Shown: positions 1-9,551 of the stretch, in pieces | Numbering within the stretch: the first letter of the stretch is position 1 | Layout: every line of letters begins with the position of its first letter | From: Acinetobacter corruptisaponis | GTDB taxonomy: Bacteria > Pseudomonadota > Gammaproteobacteria > Pseudomonadales > Moraxellaceae | Direction: 5' to 3' | Length of the DNA stretch: 64,000 nucleotides | Assembly: GCF_030053775.1 (NCBI RefSeq) | Contig: NZ_CP125669.1 | Span: 2,599,962 to 2,663,961 of the forward strand | Translations under genes and position numbers: made by a program | The notes under the pieces: model-generated | Seen by the model: the letters and a program-made list of their open reading frames with translations, nothing else | What the model was told of the DNA's origin: nothing | Databases searched by the model: none

Positions 1-1191
1 TTTTACTTTTACAATTTGAGAGGCATTTGAGGGACCACCCCCAACACTGTTGGCATTACGATAGGGTCTTACCCAGGACATGCCTGACCAATTCACCGTA
101 ACTGTGGAACCATCCTGCATTAATGCGTCAAAGGAATTATTAGTGACCTTAACCACTTCTGCGGGATAAGTGTTGGCATAGGCCATAAACTGGTTGAGTG
201 GTTTATCATGCGCTTCAGGACCGCGCCAGCCATGACGGCGGTCATATGCTTCCAGACCCTCTTGAACAGCCTCTTCTGCATAACGCTGGCGGTTACTGTC
301 AATGGTGGTATAGACCTTGTAGCCAGAATCAATTGCCTGCTCACCAAAATGCTCAACCAGCTCAGACCGTACCATTTCCCCCACATAAGGAAAGACATTG
401 CTTACGGAACGGTCAATCATGTTGAGATTAATTGGTTCAGCAACAGCTTTCTGGTATTGGGCCTGATTGATATAACCCAATTGCAGCATGCGTCCAAGAA
501 TCCAGTTTCTCCGCTCAAGCGCCCGTTCTGGATTGACCACAGGATTGTATTTGGAGGGTGCTTTTGGCAAACCCGCAATCATTGCCATTTGTGCTGTAGT
601 TAATTCATTAATATTTTTGTTGTAATAGATTCTTGCCGCCGCCGCGATGCCGTAGGCATTTTTGCCCAGAAAGATTTTATTGACATAGGAACTTAAGATT
701 TCCTGCTTGGTCAGGTTTTGCTCTATTTTTCGGGCTAGAAACACCTCGGTGAGTTTGCGTCTCAGCGTTCTTTCAGGACTTAGATAATAGTTTTTTGCCA
801 CCTGCATGGTAATGGTTGAACCGCCTGTTTGCACATCTGAACCTGTCACGGATTCAGTTAGAGCTCGCCCCAAGCCCTTGAAACTAATACCGTTATGCTC
901 AAAAAATGAGGAGTCCTCAGCAGCCAGAAAAGCATGGATAAAGGTGGGAGGAATATCTTCATATTTCACAGGGATAGAGAGTTTGCCACCATACTCAGCA
1001 ATGAGTTTGTTATCCGCCGTATAGACTTGCAATGGTTTTAATAAAGGTGCCTTTTTTAATGAACTCATATCTGGCAATGAGGGTGCTAGATAGAGATACA
1101 TGCCATAAAATCCCATTGGAAGTGAGACTAAGATAATAATAAGGATCAAAAAAAATGGGCGAACAATACCAGAACTGGATAGCTTTTTCAT
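1..1191 (-). CDS. mrcA: Penicillin-binding protein 1A (class A PBP), N-terminal part, cut by window edge
   Basis: Bifunctional peptidoglycan synthase of the inner membrane, polymerising glycan strands and cross-linking peptides. The 397 visible codons start at the ATG complementary to 1189-1191 (MKKLSSSGIV) and run off the left edge without a stop. A membrane anchor covers about residues 11-35. The GT51 transglycosylase domain follows, with the EDSSFFEHNG motif (catalytic Glu about residue 92) and GGSTITMQ (about 123-130). The start of the linker/OB-like region is also present. The transpeptidase SxxK, SxN and KTG motifs lie outside the window. It is divergent from pilM, the arrangement also seen in E. 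coli (mrcA / hofMNOPQ) and Pseudomonas. The family assignment is firm. Confidence 0.95.
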   Translation of the reverse strand, partial: MKKLSSSGIVRPFFLILIIILVSLPMGFYGMYLYLAPSLPDMSSLKKAPLLKPLQVYTADNKLIAEYGGKLSIPVKYEDIPPTFIHAFLAAEDSSFFEHNGISFKGLGRALTESVTGSDVQTGGSTITMQVAKNYYLSPERTLRRKLTEVFLARKIEQNLTKQEILSSYVNKIFLGKNAYGIAAAARIYYNKNINELTTAQMAMIAGLPKAPSKYNPVVNPERALERRNWILGRMLQLGYINQAQYQKAVAEPINLNMIDRSVSNVFPYVGEMVRSELVEHFGEQAIDSGYKVYTTIDSNRQRYAEEAVQEGLEAYDRRHGWRGPEAHDKPLNQFMAYANTYPAEVVKVTNNSFDALMQDGSTVTVNWSGMSWVRPYRNANSVGGGPSNASQIVKVK

Positions 1192-1353
1192 AATAAGTAA
1201 GTTTTAATAAGAGCGAATGGCAAACTAATTGTGGTCAGTATATCCTTTAGACATACGGATTGTTAGATGAGATATTGTATCCGTATCAATTAAAGACCAA
1301 AACAGATTAGTGAGTTGTACTTTTGGGGATAAAAAAATAAATAGGAAAGAACT

Positions 1354-2412
1354 GTGCTCAGGTTATATCGTAAACCAAGTAAGGGGTTAGTAGGGGTCGA
1401 TATTAGTTCGACAACTGTTAAGTTATTAGAGCTCTCTGTAAAGAACGGTAGATATTGGGTTGAAAGTTATGCCGTGATGCCACTGTCTGAAAACAGTGTG
1501 GTGGAGAAAAGCATTCTCAATCCAGAAGCAGTGGGTGATGCACTTGAAAGAGTCATCAACCTTGCGAACCCTCACACTACTCATGTGGCAATTGCCGTGC
1601 CTACCTCAATGGTGATTCATAAGATCATTGAAATGGATGCCGATATGTCGGATGAGGAGCGAGAAGTTCAAATCCGTATGGATGCTGAGCAATATATTCC
1701 ATTCCCTTTAGATGAAGTTAGTCTTGATTTTGAGGTTTTGCCAGACCGTCTGGCAAATCCGAATCGTGTCAATGTGCTTTTGGTGGCCACACGAACTGAA
1801 AACGTGGACACCCGTGTTGAAGTTTTAGAGCTTGCTGGTCTAGCCGCGAAAGTTGCTGATGTCGAAAGCTATGCTATGGAACGTGCTTTTAGCGTGTTCG
1901 CTGACACCTTGCCAATGGGAGCAAATACCGTTGGTGTTCTGGATATTGGTCATACCATGACGACCTTGTCTGTCATGCAGAAAGGCAAGATTATCTATAC
2001 TCGTGAACAGGTATTTGGTGGACGTCAATTAACCCAGGATGTTCAGAGTCGCTACGGTTTGTCTTTCGAAGAGGCAGGTCGTGCGAAAAAAGAAAGAACA
2101 TTGCCAGATGACTATGATACTGAAGTGCTAGAACCATTTCTTGATGCAGTGGTTCAACAGGCTGCCCGTTCACTTCAGTTCTTTTTCTCCTCTTCTCAAT
2201 TTAATGAAATTGACCATATTTTGCTTGCGGGCGGAAATGCAAATATCCCAGGGCTGGCAAAATTGTTACAACAAAAACTAGGTTATCGTGTCACGATCGC
2301 CAATCCATTTTTACAAATGGGTTTTTCTCCCCAAATTGACATTAAAAAAATTGAAAATGATGCTTCCTCATTGATGGTGGCATGTGGTCTAGCATTGAGG
2401 AGTTTTGATTAA
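1354..2412 (+). CDS. pilM: Type IV pilus assembly protein PilM (actin-like)
   Basis: Cytoplasmic actin-like ATP-binding protein that docks on the PilN N-terminus and links the pilus motor to the PilNOP alignment complex. 352 residues. The fold signatures are visible: phosphate-1 loop near residues 14-27 (VGVDISSTTVKLLELS), phosphate-2 loop near 196-205 (VGVLDIGHTM) and the adenosine motif LLAGGNANIPG near residue 298. The start is GTG at 1354, preceded by AGGA about 7 bases upstream; no in-frame ATG sits close by. The stop overlaps the pilN start (TAATG), so translation is probably coupled. First gene of pilMNOPQ, named comM-N-O-L-Q in A. baylyi because it is needed for natural transformation. 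Confidence 0.95.
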   Translation: MLRLYRKPSKGLVGVDISSTTVKLLELSVKNGRYWVESYAVMPLSENSVVEKSILNPEAVGDALERVINLANPHTTHVAIAVPTSMVIHKIIEMDADMSDEEREVQIRMDAEQYIPFPLDEVSLDFEVLPDRLANPNRVNVLLVATRTENVDTRVEVLELAGLAAKVADVESYAMERAFSVFADTLPMGANTVGVLDIGHTMTTLSVMQKGKIIYTREQVFGGRQLTQDVQSRYGLSFEEAGRAKKERTLPDDYDTEVLEPFLDAVVQQAARSLQFFFSSSQFNEIDHILLAGGNANIPGLAKLLQQKLGYRVTIANPFLQMGFSPQIDIKKIENDASSLMVACGLALRSFD

Positions 2413-3044
2413 TGGCAAAGATTAACCTACTCCCTTGGCGTGATGAGCTAAGAGAACAGCGAAAGAAAAAGTTTGTTGCATTTTGTGTTGGGGTTGCTGC
2501 ATTAGGTGTTGCATCAGTCTTTTCTGGTTGGGTGTATTTTGATCAGAAACTGGGTGATCAGGAACAGGCCAATCAATTGATTGTGAGTACCAACCAAAAT
2601 TTGGATACGCAACTAAAATCGTTGGATGGCTTGCAAGAGCGCCGCAATGCGATTATCGAGCGTATGAAGTTGATTCAGGGGTTGCAAGGACAACGGCCAA
2701 TTACAGTGCGATTAGTTGATGAGTTGGTACGTGTCACACCTCCAACCATGTATCTGACCAAATTCACGCGTTTGGGCGATAAGTTTACCATTGAGGGTAA
2801 AGCGGAAAGTCCAAATACAGTAGCTGAACTATTGCGTAATCTCGAAGCATCACCTTGGTATCGTAATGCCTTTATGAATTCTTTTTTGGCGGCAGATGAA
2901 AATAAAAATAAAACAGCAACTTCCCTTGTTCCCCGCGTTGAGGAAAACTATGGAAGCTTTGTGGTCACCGTGGATTTGGGTGAAATAGGTACAACTGCGG
3001 AAGCTGGTCCAACGGCAGCACCAGCAACGGGAGCGGCACAATGA
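2412..3044 (+). CDS. pilN: Type IV pilus assembly protein PilN
   Basis: Bitopic inner-membrane protein of the alignment complex, pairing with PilO. 210 residues. The N-terminus carries the PilM-binding signature INLLPWRDELREQR at residues 4-17, then one membrane helix at about 24-45. A coiled-coil periplasmic stretch (about 50-95) and a ferredoxin-like PilN core follow. An Ala/Pro/Thr-rich tail ends the protein (from about residue 195). It overlaps pilM by one base and pilO by four (ATGA), typical of a tightly coupled operon. Confidence 0.95.
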   Translation: MAKINLLPWRDELREQRKKKFVAFCVGVAALGVASVFSGWVYFDQKLGDQEQANQLIVSTNQNLDTQLKSLDGLQERRNAIIERMKLIQGLQGQRPITVRLVDELVRVTPPTMYLTKFTRLGDKFTIEGKAESPNTVAELLRNLEASPWYRNAFMNSFLAADENKNKTATSLVPRVEENYGSFVVTVDLGEIGTTAEAGPTAAPATGAAQ

Positions 3045-3784
3045 GTCAAGATGAATTAAATGAACTGAATCAAGAGGTTGCTGCAAAGAAAAAAAATATG
3101 ACCGTAGAGCAGTTTTTCCAACAGTTCAATACATTGGATATGAACAATTACGGTAGCTGGCCAGCATCTGTTAAAATTACCTGTTGGATTTTTATTTTCC
3201 TAGCTGTACTTGCGCTTGGTTATTTTGTGGTGATTAACTCACAGTTGGAAGCAATTGCGAATGCGCAAGCAAAAGAGCAGAGTCTACTGAATGAATTTAG
3301 GGAAAAAGACTCGAAACTGCGTAATTTACAGCAATATCAAACACAATTGCAGGAAATGGAAGCAAATTTTAATCAGCAATTGGAGCAGTTGCCAAAAGAA
3401 ACTGAAATTCCAAGTTTAGTTGAAGACATTAACTTGACTGGTGTGAACTCTGGTTTGAAGTTTAAAAATATTCGTTTAGAGAGTGAAGTTAAGCAAGAGT
3501 TTTTTATTGAACAGCCAATTAGTATTGAGGCTACAGGTGATTATCATGCTTTTGGTGCTTTTGTAACAGGAATTGCTGCACTACCTCGTATTGTTACTCT
3601 GCATGATTTTACGGTTGAAGCAAAAGAGGATACTCAAAAGAAATCTGATATTCCAGCTATTAATTATACAGTAAAAGCAAAAACCTATCGTTATGTAGGT
3701 GTTGATGATCAGGTAGGCGCAAGTGTATCTTCGGGATCTGCAAACTCTACTAGTGCTTCACCTGAACAAGGAGGGCAGCATTAA
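3041..3784 (+). CDS. pilO: Type IV pilus assembly protein PilO
   Basis: Inner-membrane partner of PilN in the alignment complex. 247 residues. A cytoplasmic N-terminus of about 45 residues precedes one membrane helix (about 46-67, rich in Ile/Phe/Leu/Ala). A coiled coil (about 75-120, Gln/Glu/Lys-rich heptads) and the PilO core (about 125-220) follow. The tail after about residue 225 is Ser/Gly-rich and probably disordered. Its start lies inside the end of pilN, and its TAA overlaps the pilP ATG by one base. Confidence 0.94.
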   Translation: MSQDELNELNQEVAAKKKNMTVEQFFQQFNTLDMNNYGSWPASVKITCWIFIFLAVLALGYFVVINSQLEAIANAQAKEQSLLNEFREKDSKLRNLQQYQTQLQEMEANFNQQLEQLPKETEIPSLVEDINLTGVNSGLKFKNIRLESEVKQEFFIEQPISIEATGDYHAFGAFVTGIAALPRIVTLHDFTVEAKEDTQKKSDIPAINYTVKAKTYRYVGVDDQVGASVSSGSANSTSASPEQGGQH

Positions 3785-4311
3785 TGAATCATTATAAGAT
3801 TTTATTTGCTTTAATACTTATTGGTGGATTGGGTGGGTGTGATTCACGAATTGATGCGGTAAATCAGCAAATGTCGGAAATTCGTAATCAGCCTCCTTTG
3901 CCAATTGAACCTGCACCTATATTTACACCTGTACCTCTGTTTAATTATGCAGCGCATCAGTTAAAAAGCCCATTTATGCCGAGTTCTTTGGCTGCTGAGC
4001 TTAAGATTATGGCAGGTAAACGAGTTTATCCAAACTTCAATCGCCAGCCGCAACCATTGGAAAGTTATGCTTTAGAATCTCTTAATATGAAAGGTAGTAT
4101 GCGTGGCAAAGCCAATGATACAATTGCCTTAATTCAAACCCCTGATGGACAAATTGAGCGTGTTCAAGTGGGTAGTTATTTGGGTATGAATCAAGGGCGC
4201 ATTATTAAAATTAGCCCAACTCAGATCGATTTAGTGGAAATTGTGCCAGATGGACGAGAGGGTTATGTGGAAAGACCTCGAACACTCGTTTTAATTGGAC
4301 CAGCACCGTAA
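3784..4311 (+). CDS. pilP: Type IV pilus assembly lipoprotein PilP
   Basis: Lipoprotein bridging PilN/PilO in the inner membrane to the PilQ secretin. 175 residues. The signal peptide ends in the lipobox LGGC with the acylated Cys at residue 19. A Pro-rich flexible linker (about 33-60) follows, with the sequence PAPIFTPVPLF. The C-terminal beta-sandwich (about 95-165) has the family pattern around MKGSMRGKANDTIALIQTPDG and VGSYLGMNQGRI. Fourth gene of pilMNOPQ. Confidence 0.93.
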   Translation: MNHYKILFALILIGGLGGCDSRIDAVNQQMSEIRNQPPLPIEPAPIFTPVPLFNYAAHQLKSPFMPSSLAAELKIMAGKRVYPNFNRQPQPLESYALESLNMKGSMRGKANDTIALIQTPDGQIERVQVGSYLGMNQGRIIKISPTQIDLVEIVPDGREGYVERPRTLVLIGPAP

Positions 4312-4327
4312 GATTAAGGGAATAACA

Positions 4328-6511
4328 ATGAAAAAACAGTTTAAAGATTCTTTATTTGGGGAAGCGAAGACCATGAATCATGCATTCCGTCAGTTTTCTA
4401 TGGGTGCTGTTGCCGTCGCAATGATACAGGTTGCATCAGCACAAGTGAGTATGACCAATATTGTACCGATGAGTTTAGCTGATCAAGGTACGGAAATCCG
4501 TATCATGTTTAATGGCTTGCCTCCCCAACCACAGGCATATCAGCTTGAACAACCTTCCCGTCTAATCCTGGATTTTGATAAGGCACAGCAAAGTCTAAAG
4601 CAAACCTCAATTCCTGTCTCAACTAGCGAGGCAAGCTCTATAGAAGTTGCTGCAGATGATCAACGTTCGCGTGTGATCGTAAATTTAAAAGATGCAGGTG
4701 CGTTTACTACTCGTGTAGAGGGCAATACGTTCGTTCTCAAAATTAATTCGGCTCGGTCATCTGCAATAAATGTTCCAGCTATATCTCATCAGCCACAACA
4801 AGGCGTTTCAAATATTGGTTTTCAGCGTGGAAATCAAGGAGAGGGTTTAATTGTTATTGATTTGTTGGGGAACAATACGCCTGTCGATGTACAGCAGCAA
4901 GGCAGTAAGATTATAGTCCGGACGATGGGAAATAAAATTCCAACACATTTAGCTCGTCGTTTAAATACAAATGATTTTGCTACTCCTGTGGCTAGTGTTG
5001 ATGCGTATAATGATAAAGGTAATGGTGTAATTTCCATACAATCTACTGGTAGTTATGAGTATATGGCTTATCAAGCAGAGAATAAGCTTACTATCAGCTT
5101 AAAACGCCCTGAAGATAAATCACCACTTAAAACTAAGGCACAGACCTATACCGGGAATAAAATTTCTTTAGATTTTCAGGATATCGAAGTGCGTCGTGTA
5201 TTGCAGTTGCTTGCAGACTTTACAGGTATCAATATGGTGGCGGCAGATACTGTGCAAGGTAATATTACTCTTCGTTTAAAGGATGTGCCTTGGGATCAAG
5301 CGTTGGATATTGTATTAAAAACCAAAAACCTGGATAAACGCCGTAATGGGAATGTAATTTGGATTGCACCTGTTTCTGAGTTGATTAAAGCAGAAGAAGA
5401 AGAAGCTAAAGCAATTGCACAGAGTGTTAAACTAGCTCCATTGCAAACTGAATATATTCAATTAAGTTACGCAAAAGCGGTTGATATTGAGAAATTGATT
5501 ACTCAAGGTAAAAATAGTAATACGAATAATAATGGCAATTCATCTAGCACAAATATTAGTAATGATACATTAACTGGTGGTTTATTAAGCCCACGTGGTA
5601 CTGTTTCAATAGATCCTCGCACAAATACTTTAATTATTAATGATACATCTCAGAAAATTGATCAAATTCGCAAAATGATAGATCTATTAGATGTTTCAGT
5701 TAAGCAAGTCATGATTGAGGCACGTATTGTCAGTGCAAGTACTGATTTCACTAAAGAAATGGGCGTGAAATGGGGCGTACTTTCACAGGGTATTACTAAT
5801 AATAGTGACTTATTGGTTGGTGGTAGTGATACGACATTATGGAATCTTAGAAAACCTGAGAAAGATGATGATAGAGGTGGTTGGAAGTATGAGATTGAAC
5901 GTCCAGATAATCTCAATGTGGATTTGGGTGCTGTAACCCCAGGGGCAAGTCGTATCGCCTTTGGTTTAATTAGCTTGTCTGATTTTATGCTTGATCTAGA
6001 GCTTTCGGCTGTACAGGCAGATGGCTATGGTGAAGTGATTTCAACACCAAAAGTGATGACTGCAGATAAACAGCCTGCAAAAATTTCATCAGGTACACAA
6101 ATTCCTTATTCATCCTCCACAGGTAGTGGTGCAAATGCGGTACCGAAAACTGAGTTTATTGATGCAACCTTGACACTGGATGTCACACCAAGCATCACCC
6201 CTGAAGGTAAGGTCATGATGAAGCTGAATATTGCCAAGGATTCAGTGGGTGGTTCAACACCAACAGGCCAACTTATGATCAATAAAAACCAGATAGATAC
6301 CAATATCTTGGTAGATAATGGTGAAACAGTGGTGTTAGGGGGGATTTTTGAACAGACGAACCAAAATGCACAAACTAAAGTACCATTCTTAGGAGATTTG
6401 CCATATATAGGTAGGCTCTTCCGTCGTGATTCCAAGACTGAAAATAAACGTGAACTGCTTATTTTTGTAACTCCGAGAATTGTTAATGACACTTTGACCA
6501 GAAATCATTAA
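4328..6511 (+). CDS. pilQ: Type IV pilus secretin PilQ
   Basis: Outer-membrane secretin through which the pilus leaves the cell; ComQ in A. baylyi, also the DNA uptake pore. 727 residues from the start chosen at 4328 (AAGGGA about 8 bases upstream). A further ATG at 4373 would give a shorter, more classical signal peptide, and an upstream in-frame ATG at 4295 has no ribosome-binding site. Visible regions: signal peptide ending VASAQ, AMIN domains, an STN/secretin N0-N1 segment near IEVRRVLQLLADFTGINMV, an Asn/Ser-rich loop (about residues 397-415), and the secretin core with VPFLGDLPYIGRLF and LLIFVTPRIV at the C-terminus. Confidence 0.95.
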   Translation: MKKQFKDSLFGEAKTMNHAFRQFSMGAVAVAMIQVASAQVSMTNIVPMSLADQGTEIRIMFNGLPPQPQAYQLEQPSRLILDFDKAQQSLKQTSIPVSTSEASSIEVAADDQRSRVIVNLKDAGAFTTRVEGNTFVLKINSARSSAINVPAISHQPQQGVSNIGFQRGNQGEGLIVIDLLGNNTPVDVQQQGSKIIVRTMGNKIPTHLARRLNTNDFATPVASVDAYNDKGNGVISIQSTGSYEYMAYQAENKLTISLKRPEDKSPLKTKAQTYTGNKISLDFQDIEVRRVLQLLADFTGINMVAADTVQGNITLRLKDVPWDQALDIVLKTKNLDKRRNGNVIWIAPVSELIKAEEEEAKAIAQSVKLAPLQTEYIQLSYAKAVDIEKLITQGKNSNTNNNGNSSSTNISNDTLTGGLLSPRGTVSIDPRTNTLIINDTSQKIDQIRKMIDLLDVSVKQVMIEARIVSASTDFTKEMGVKWGVLSQGITNNSDLLVGGSDTTLWNLRKPEKDDDRGGWKYEIERPDNLNVDLGAVTPGASRIAFGLISLSDFMLDLELSAVQADGYGEVISTPKVMTADKQPAKISSGTQIPYSSSTGSGANAVPKTEFIDATLTLDVTPSITPEGKVMMKLNIAKDSVGGSTPTGQLMINKNQIDTNILVDNGETVVLGGIFEQTNQNAQTKVPFLGDLPYIGRLFRRDSKTENKRELLIFVTPRIVNDTLTRNH

Positions 6512-6530
6512 TATATTTTCAATAGTTGCA

Positions 6531-7091
6531 ATGAATATAGGTGGCGCATTGCCAAGCAAAGCGTTTGAAACCCTACCAAATATTTATTTGGTAGGGCCAA
6601 TGGGAGCAGGAAAAACGACAGTTGGTCGGCATTTGGCGGAGTTATTAGGGCGAGATTTTCTTGACAGCGATCATGAGATCGAACGGAAAACAGGTGCTAC
6701 CATTCCCTGGATTTTTGAAAAAGAAGGGGAAGTAGGATTCCGGCTACGTGAAACCAATGTGTTAAATGAATTAACAGCTCGCTCTGCACTGGTTTTAGCA
6801 ACTGGTGGTGGTGCTGTTACCCAATCTGCAAATCGAGAATTTCTTAAACAACGTGGTATTGTTGTCTATCTTTATACACCTGTAGAACTGCAGCTACAGC
6901 GAACCTATCGTGATAAAAATCGTCCATTATTACAAGTCGAAAATCCAGAACAAAAACTACGAGATTTATTGACCGCACGTGATCCTTTATACCGTGAAGT
7001 TGCGCATCATATTATTGAAACAAATCAGGGTGCTGCACGTGATTTAGCACAACGGATTCTCCAAATTATTTTATCCCAGTCCGTTCAATGA
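6531..7091 (+). CDS. aroK: Shikimate kinase AroK
   Basis: Cytoplasmic enzyme phosphorylating shikimate at O3 with ATP, fifth step of the shikimate pathway. 186 residues. Walker A GPMGAGKTT at 22-30; DSDHEIE carries the substrate-binding Asp; the GGGA motif and the Arg of REFL fit the shikimate-binding site; the lid contains RDKNRPLL. It follows pilQ and precedes aroB, the conserved gammaproteobacterial order. No strong ribosome-binding site is visible at 6531, so the exact start is less certain than the gene. Confidence 0.95.
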   Translation: MNIGGALPSKAFETLPNIYLVGPMGAGKTTVGRHLAELLGRDFLDSDHEIERKTGATIPWIFEKEGEVGFRLRETNVLNELTARSALVLATGGGAVTQSANREFLKQRGIVVYLYTPVELQLQRTYRDKNRPLLQVENPEQKLRDLLTARDPLYREVAHHIIETNQGAARDLAQRILQIILSQSVQ

Positions 7092-7112
7092 TTTTCTTAG
7101 TGGTTTAATTAT

Positions 7113-8195
7113 ATGCAAACATTACATGTTGAATTAGGTGAGCGTCGTTATCCAATTTTTATTGGCAGTCATTTAGATCCTAAGGTATTGCTTGAACCTT
7201 ATTTGCATGGTCGACAAGTGATGTTGGTTTCAAATGCAACAGTAGCCCCTTTATATATGCGGCATTATGTGGATGCACTGACTGCTTTGGATAAACAGGT
7301 CGCGCAATGTATATTACCTGACGGGGAGCAATATAAAGATATTCAGCATTTGAACCTGATTTTTGATGCTTTACTTGAAGCTGGCTTTAACCGCGATTGT
7401 ACCGTATTGGCTTTGGGTGGTGGTGTGATCGGTGATATGGCAGGTTTTGCATCGGCCTGTTTTCAGCGTGGCGTGAATTTTGTGCAAGTGCCAACCACAT
7501 TATTATCACAGGTCGACTCCAGTGTAGGGGGTAAAACGGGGATTAACCATCCTTTGGGTAAGAATATGCTGGGTGCTTTTCAGCAACCACAAGTCGTGCT
7601 TGCAGATATGGCGCAACTCGATACCTTGCCTGACCGTGAATTGTCTGCTGGGTTAGCTGAAGTGATTAAGTATGCCTTGCTGGGTGATGTGGATTTTCTG
7701 GTCTGGTTGGAGCAGAACATGGATGCATTGGTAGGACGTGATGCCAACCTGTTGGTGGAGGCGGTATATCGTTCATGTGCCCATAAAGCTAGGATTGTCG
7801 CCAATGATGAAAAAGAGCAGGGTGAGCGGGCCTTATTAAATCTGGGTCATACCTTTGGCCATGCCATTGAGTCTTATCTAGGCTATGGAACCTGGTTGCA
7901 TGGTGAGGCCGTTGCAACAGGTATGGTGATGGCGGCAGATTTGTCCCATCGCCTGGGCTGGATTTCAGCTGAAGATGTGCAACGTACAAAAAAAATCATT
8001 CAACGTGCCAATTTACCGATATCATGTCCAAAAATTCCATTAGATGAGTTTCTGGCTTATATGTCACATGATAAAAAAGTCTTAAATGGTCAGTTGCGCT
8101 TGGTTTTACTTAAGAAATTGGGACAGGCTGTAATCACCAAGGATTTTGATATTGAGCTCATGAAGCAATCCATTCTTGCGAATCAATCTGCATAA
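7113..8195 (+). CDS. aroB: 3-dehydroquinate synthase AroB
   Basis: NAD- and metal-dependent cyclisation of DAHP to 3-dehydroquinate, second step of aromatic amino acid synthesis. 360 residues, the usual length. The NAD-binding [13 protein letters not shown] segment (about 102-114), the [19 protein letters not shown] block (about 130-148) and the metal-binding residues in [20 protein letters not shown] and [10 protein letters not shown] are all present. Lies 21 bases after aroK. Confidence 0.97.
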   Translation: MQTLHVELGERRYPIFIGSHLDPKVLLEPYLHGRQVMLVSNATVAPLYMRHYVDALTALDKQVAQCILPDGEQYKDIQHLNLIFDALLEAGFNRDCTVLALGGGVIGDMAGFASACFQRGVNFVQVPTTLLSQVDSSVGGKTGINHPLGKNMLGAFQQPQVVLADMAQLDTLPDRELSAGLAEVIKYALLGDVDFLVWLEQNMDALVGRDANLLVEAVYRSCAHKARIVANDEKEQGERALLNLGHTFGHAIESYLGYGTWLHGEAVATGMVMAADLSHRLGWISAEDVQRTKKIIQRANLPISCPKIPLDEFLAYMSHDKKVLNGQLRLVLLKKLGQAVITKDFDIELMKQSILANQSA

Positions 8196-8214
8196 TTAAA
8201 CATTTGGGAAAAGC

Positions 8215-9093
8215 ATGGCTGTGTCACGATCAATCTGGCAAAATATTCAACAGTACAGTTGGCTGGTTTTTGCGTTGGCTTGTTTAATTGCCGCATTGGT
8301 TTTTTGGGCGATTACAGATAATAAAGCGTTGGTAGAGGTCGAACAGCCAGCTAAAACTGAAGCACAGGTGCAGATTCAGCCAGAGAAAGTTGCTGCGACC
8401 GCCCATTTGGGAGCCCTTTCTGATGAAGTAAAGCCATTGGATTTAACCACACGGGTGGTGGTGTCTAATGAGCATGCGCCTGAATTTCGCGGCACAAAGT
8501 TTGTTAAGGAAAATCAGCGTCAATGGACCATGGAAATTTTCCGTAGTTCAGATGAGGCGATTGTGAAAAACTTCCTGTTAAACCGTGCTGATCGGAAAAA
8601 GTTTATCTATTTCCGTTTAAGTGGTCAGGACCAGGCTGAGCAGTATGTTTTGGCTTATGGCGTATTTTCGAATTCGGAAGACGCAAACCGTCAATTTACA
8701 CAATTGAATCTGGTTTTGCCTGAATCTATTCATCCCAAAGCCCAGCAACTATCAACCTATGCTGATTTTGTAAATGATTTGGGTTCTGATGAATTAAAAT
8801 CTGCTGCAAATCAGTTATATGCGATTCAATTAAAACCAGTAGCTCTTCCGAAAGTTGATGAAACTCTGCTGATTGGTGCCAACACATCACAAAAAACAGT
8901 GTTGGCTGGGGGTGAGCGAACATTAAGTGATCCAACGACAATCGTGAAAACGACAGTGACACAACGTGATGCGCAGGGGAATGTTGTGAATGTAAAACAG
9001 AGTCAGTCTGCACCTCAACCCACTTCCAGTTCTGAAAAATTAAAAGAAAATTCAGATTCCCAGAGAAGAGAGATCAGTGATCCATTCAACTAA
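8215..9093 (+). CDS. SPOR-domain protein, DamX-like, inner membrane
   Basis: 292-residue membrane-anchored protein. One membrane helix at about 16-33 (WLVFALACLIAALVFWAI) leaves the rest periplasmic. Residues about 108-190 fit a SPOR domain (WTMEIFRSSDEAIVKNFL, then FIYFRLSGQDQAEQYVLAYGVF), a module that binds denuded glycan at the division septum. The C-terminus from about 245 is Ser/Gln/Lys-rich and probably disordered. Position directly after aroB matches damX in E. coli, so a role in septation is the likely inference; the protein is shorter than E. coli DamX. Confidence 0.75.
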   Translation: MAVSRSIWQNIQQYSWLVFALACLIAALVFWAITDNKALVEVEQPAKTEAQVQIQPEKVAATAHLGALSDEVKPLDLTTRVVVSNEHAPEFRGTKFVKENQRQWTMEIFRSSDEAIVKNFLLNRADRKKFIYFRLSGQDQAEQYVLAYGVFSNSEDANRQFTQLNLVLPESIHPKAQQLSTYADFVNDLGSDELKSAANQLYAIQLKPVALPKVDETLLIGANTSQKTVLAGGERTLSDPTTIVKTTVTQRDAQGNVVNVKQSQSAPQPTSSSEKLKENSDSQRREISDPFN

Positions 9094-9551
9094 TGTTGCA
9101 CCAATATGAAACAATGTTGATTCTTTTTATGGCATTGTGATTTTTTTTGGTGCAATTTTATTTCTTGGCCTTTAGTTCTTAGTTTCTATAATTTAAAGTT
9201 ATTTTAATTTTTTTAATGATTTAGTAAATGTGTATTTATTTGGCATATTTTTTGCTTTCTTGTGGTGCTAATTTGTCTGCTCATTGCCCTTTTTTGTGCT
9301 AAAAAATTCATTAATTGAGTGAAATGGAAAGTTTTTTATACTTTACAAGTATTTGTTAAAGTGTAATAACTGAAAACACTTTATATAGTGAAATACGCTG
9401 ATTCTTGTATAAGAAAGGCGTATATTTGCAAATCCGCCAGTGAAAATGTTTTTGCGAAGCATTGAACTTTAAATGAGTTAATCGACAATATCGCAGAAAA
9501 TGAATTGATTGTTTGTTGCTCGAAAGAGCCATGTTGAAAGAAGGGTACGCT
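9094..9551 (+). promoter_or_regulatory. 458-base leader of gltB with a candidate sigma-54 promoter
   Basis: No coding sequence is seen here. At 9241-9256 the sequence TGGCATATTTTTTGCT fits the sigma-54 consensus (TGGCAY-N5-TTGCW): GG at 9242-9243 and GC at 9254-9255 with exactly ten bases between. It lies about 295 bases before the gltB start. The stretch is very AT-rich, so a chance match cannot be excluded. The ribosome-binding site of gltB (GAAAGAAGGG) ends at 9545. Confidence 0.45.
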
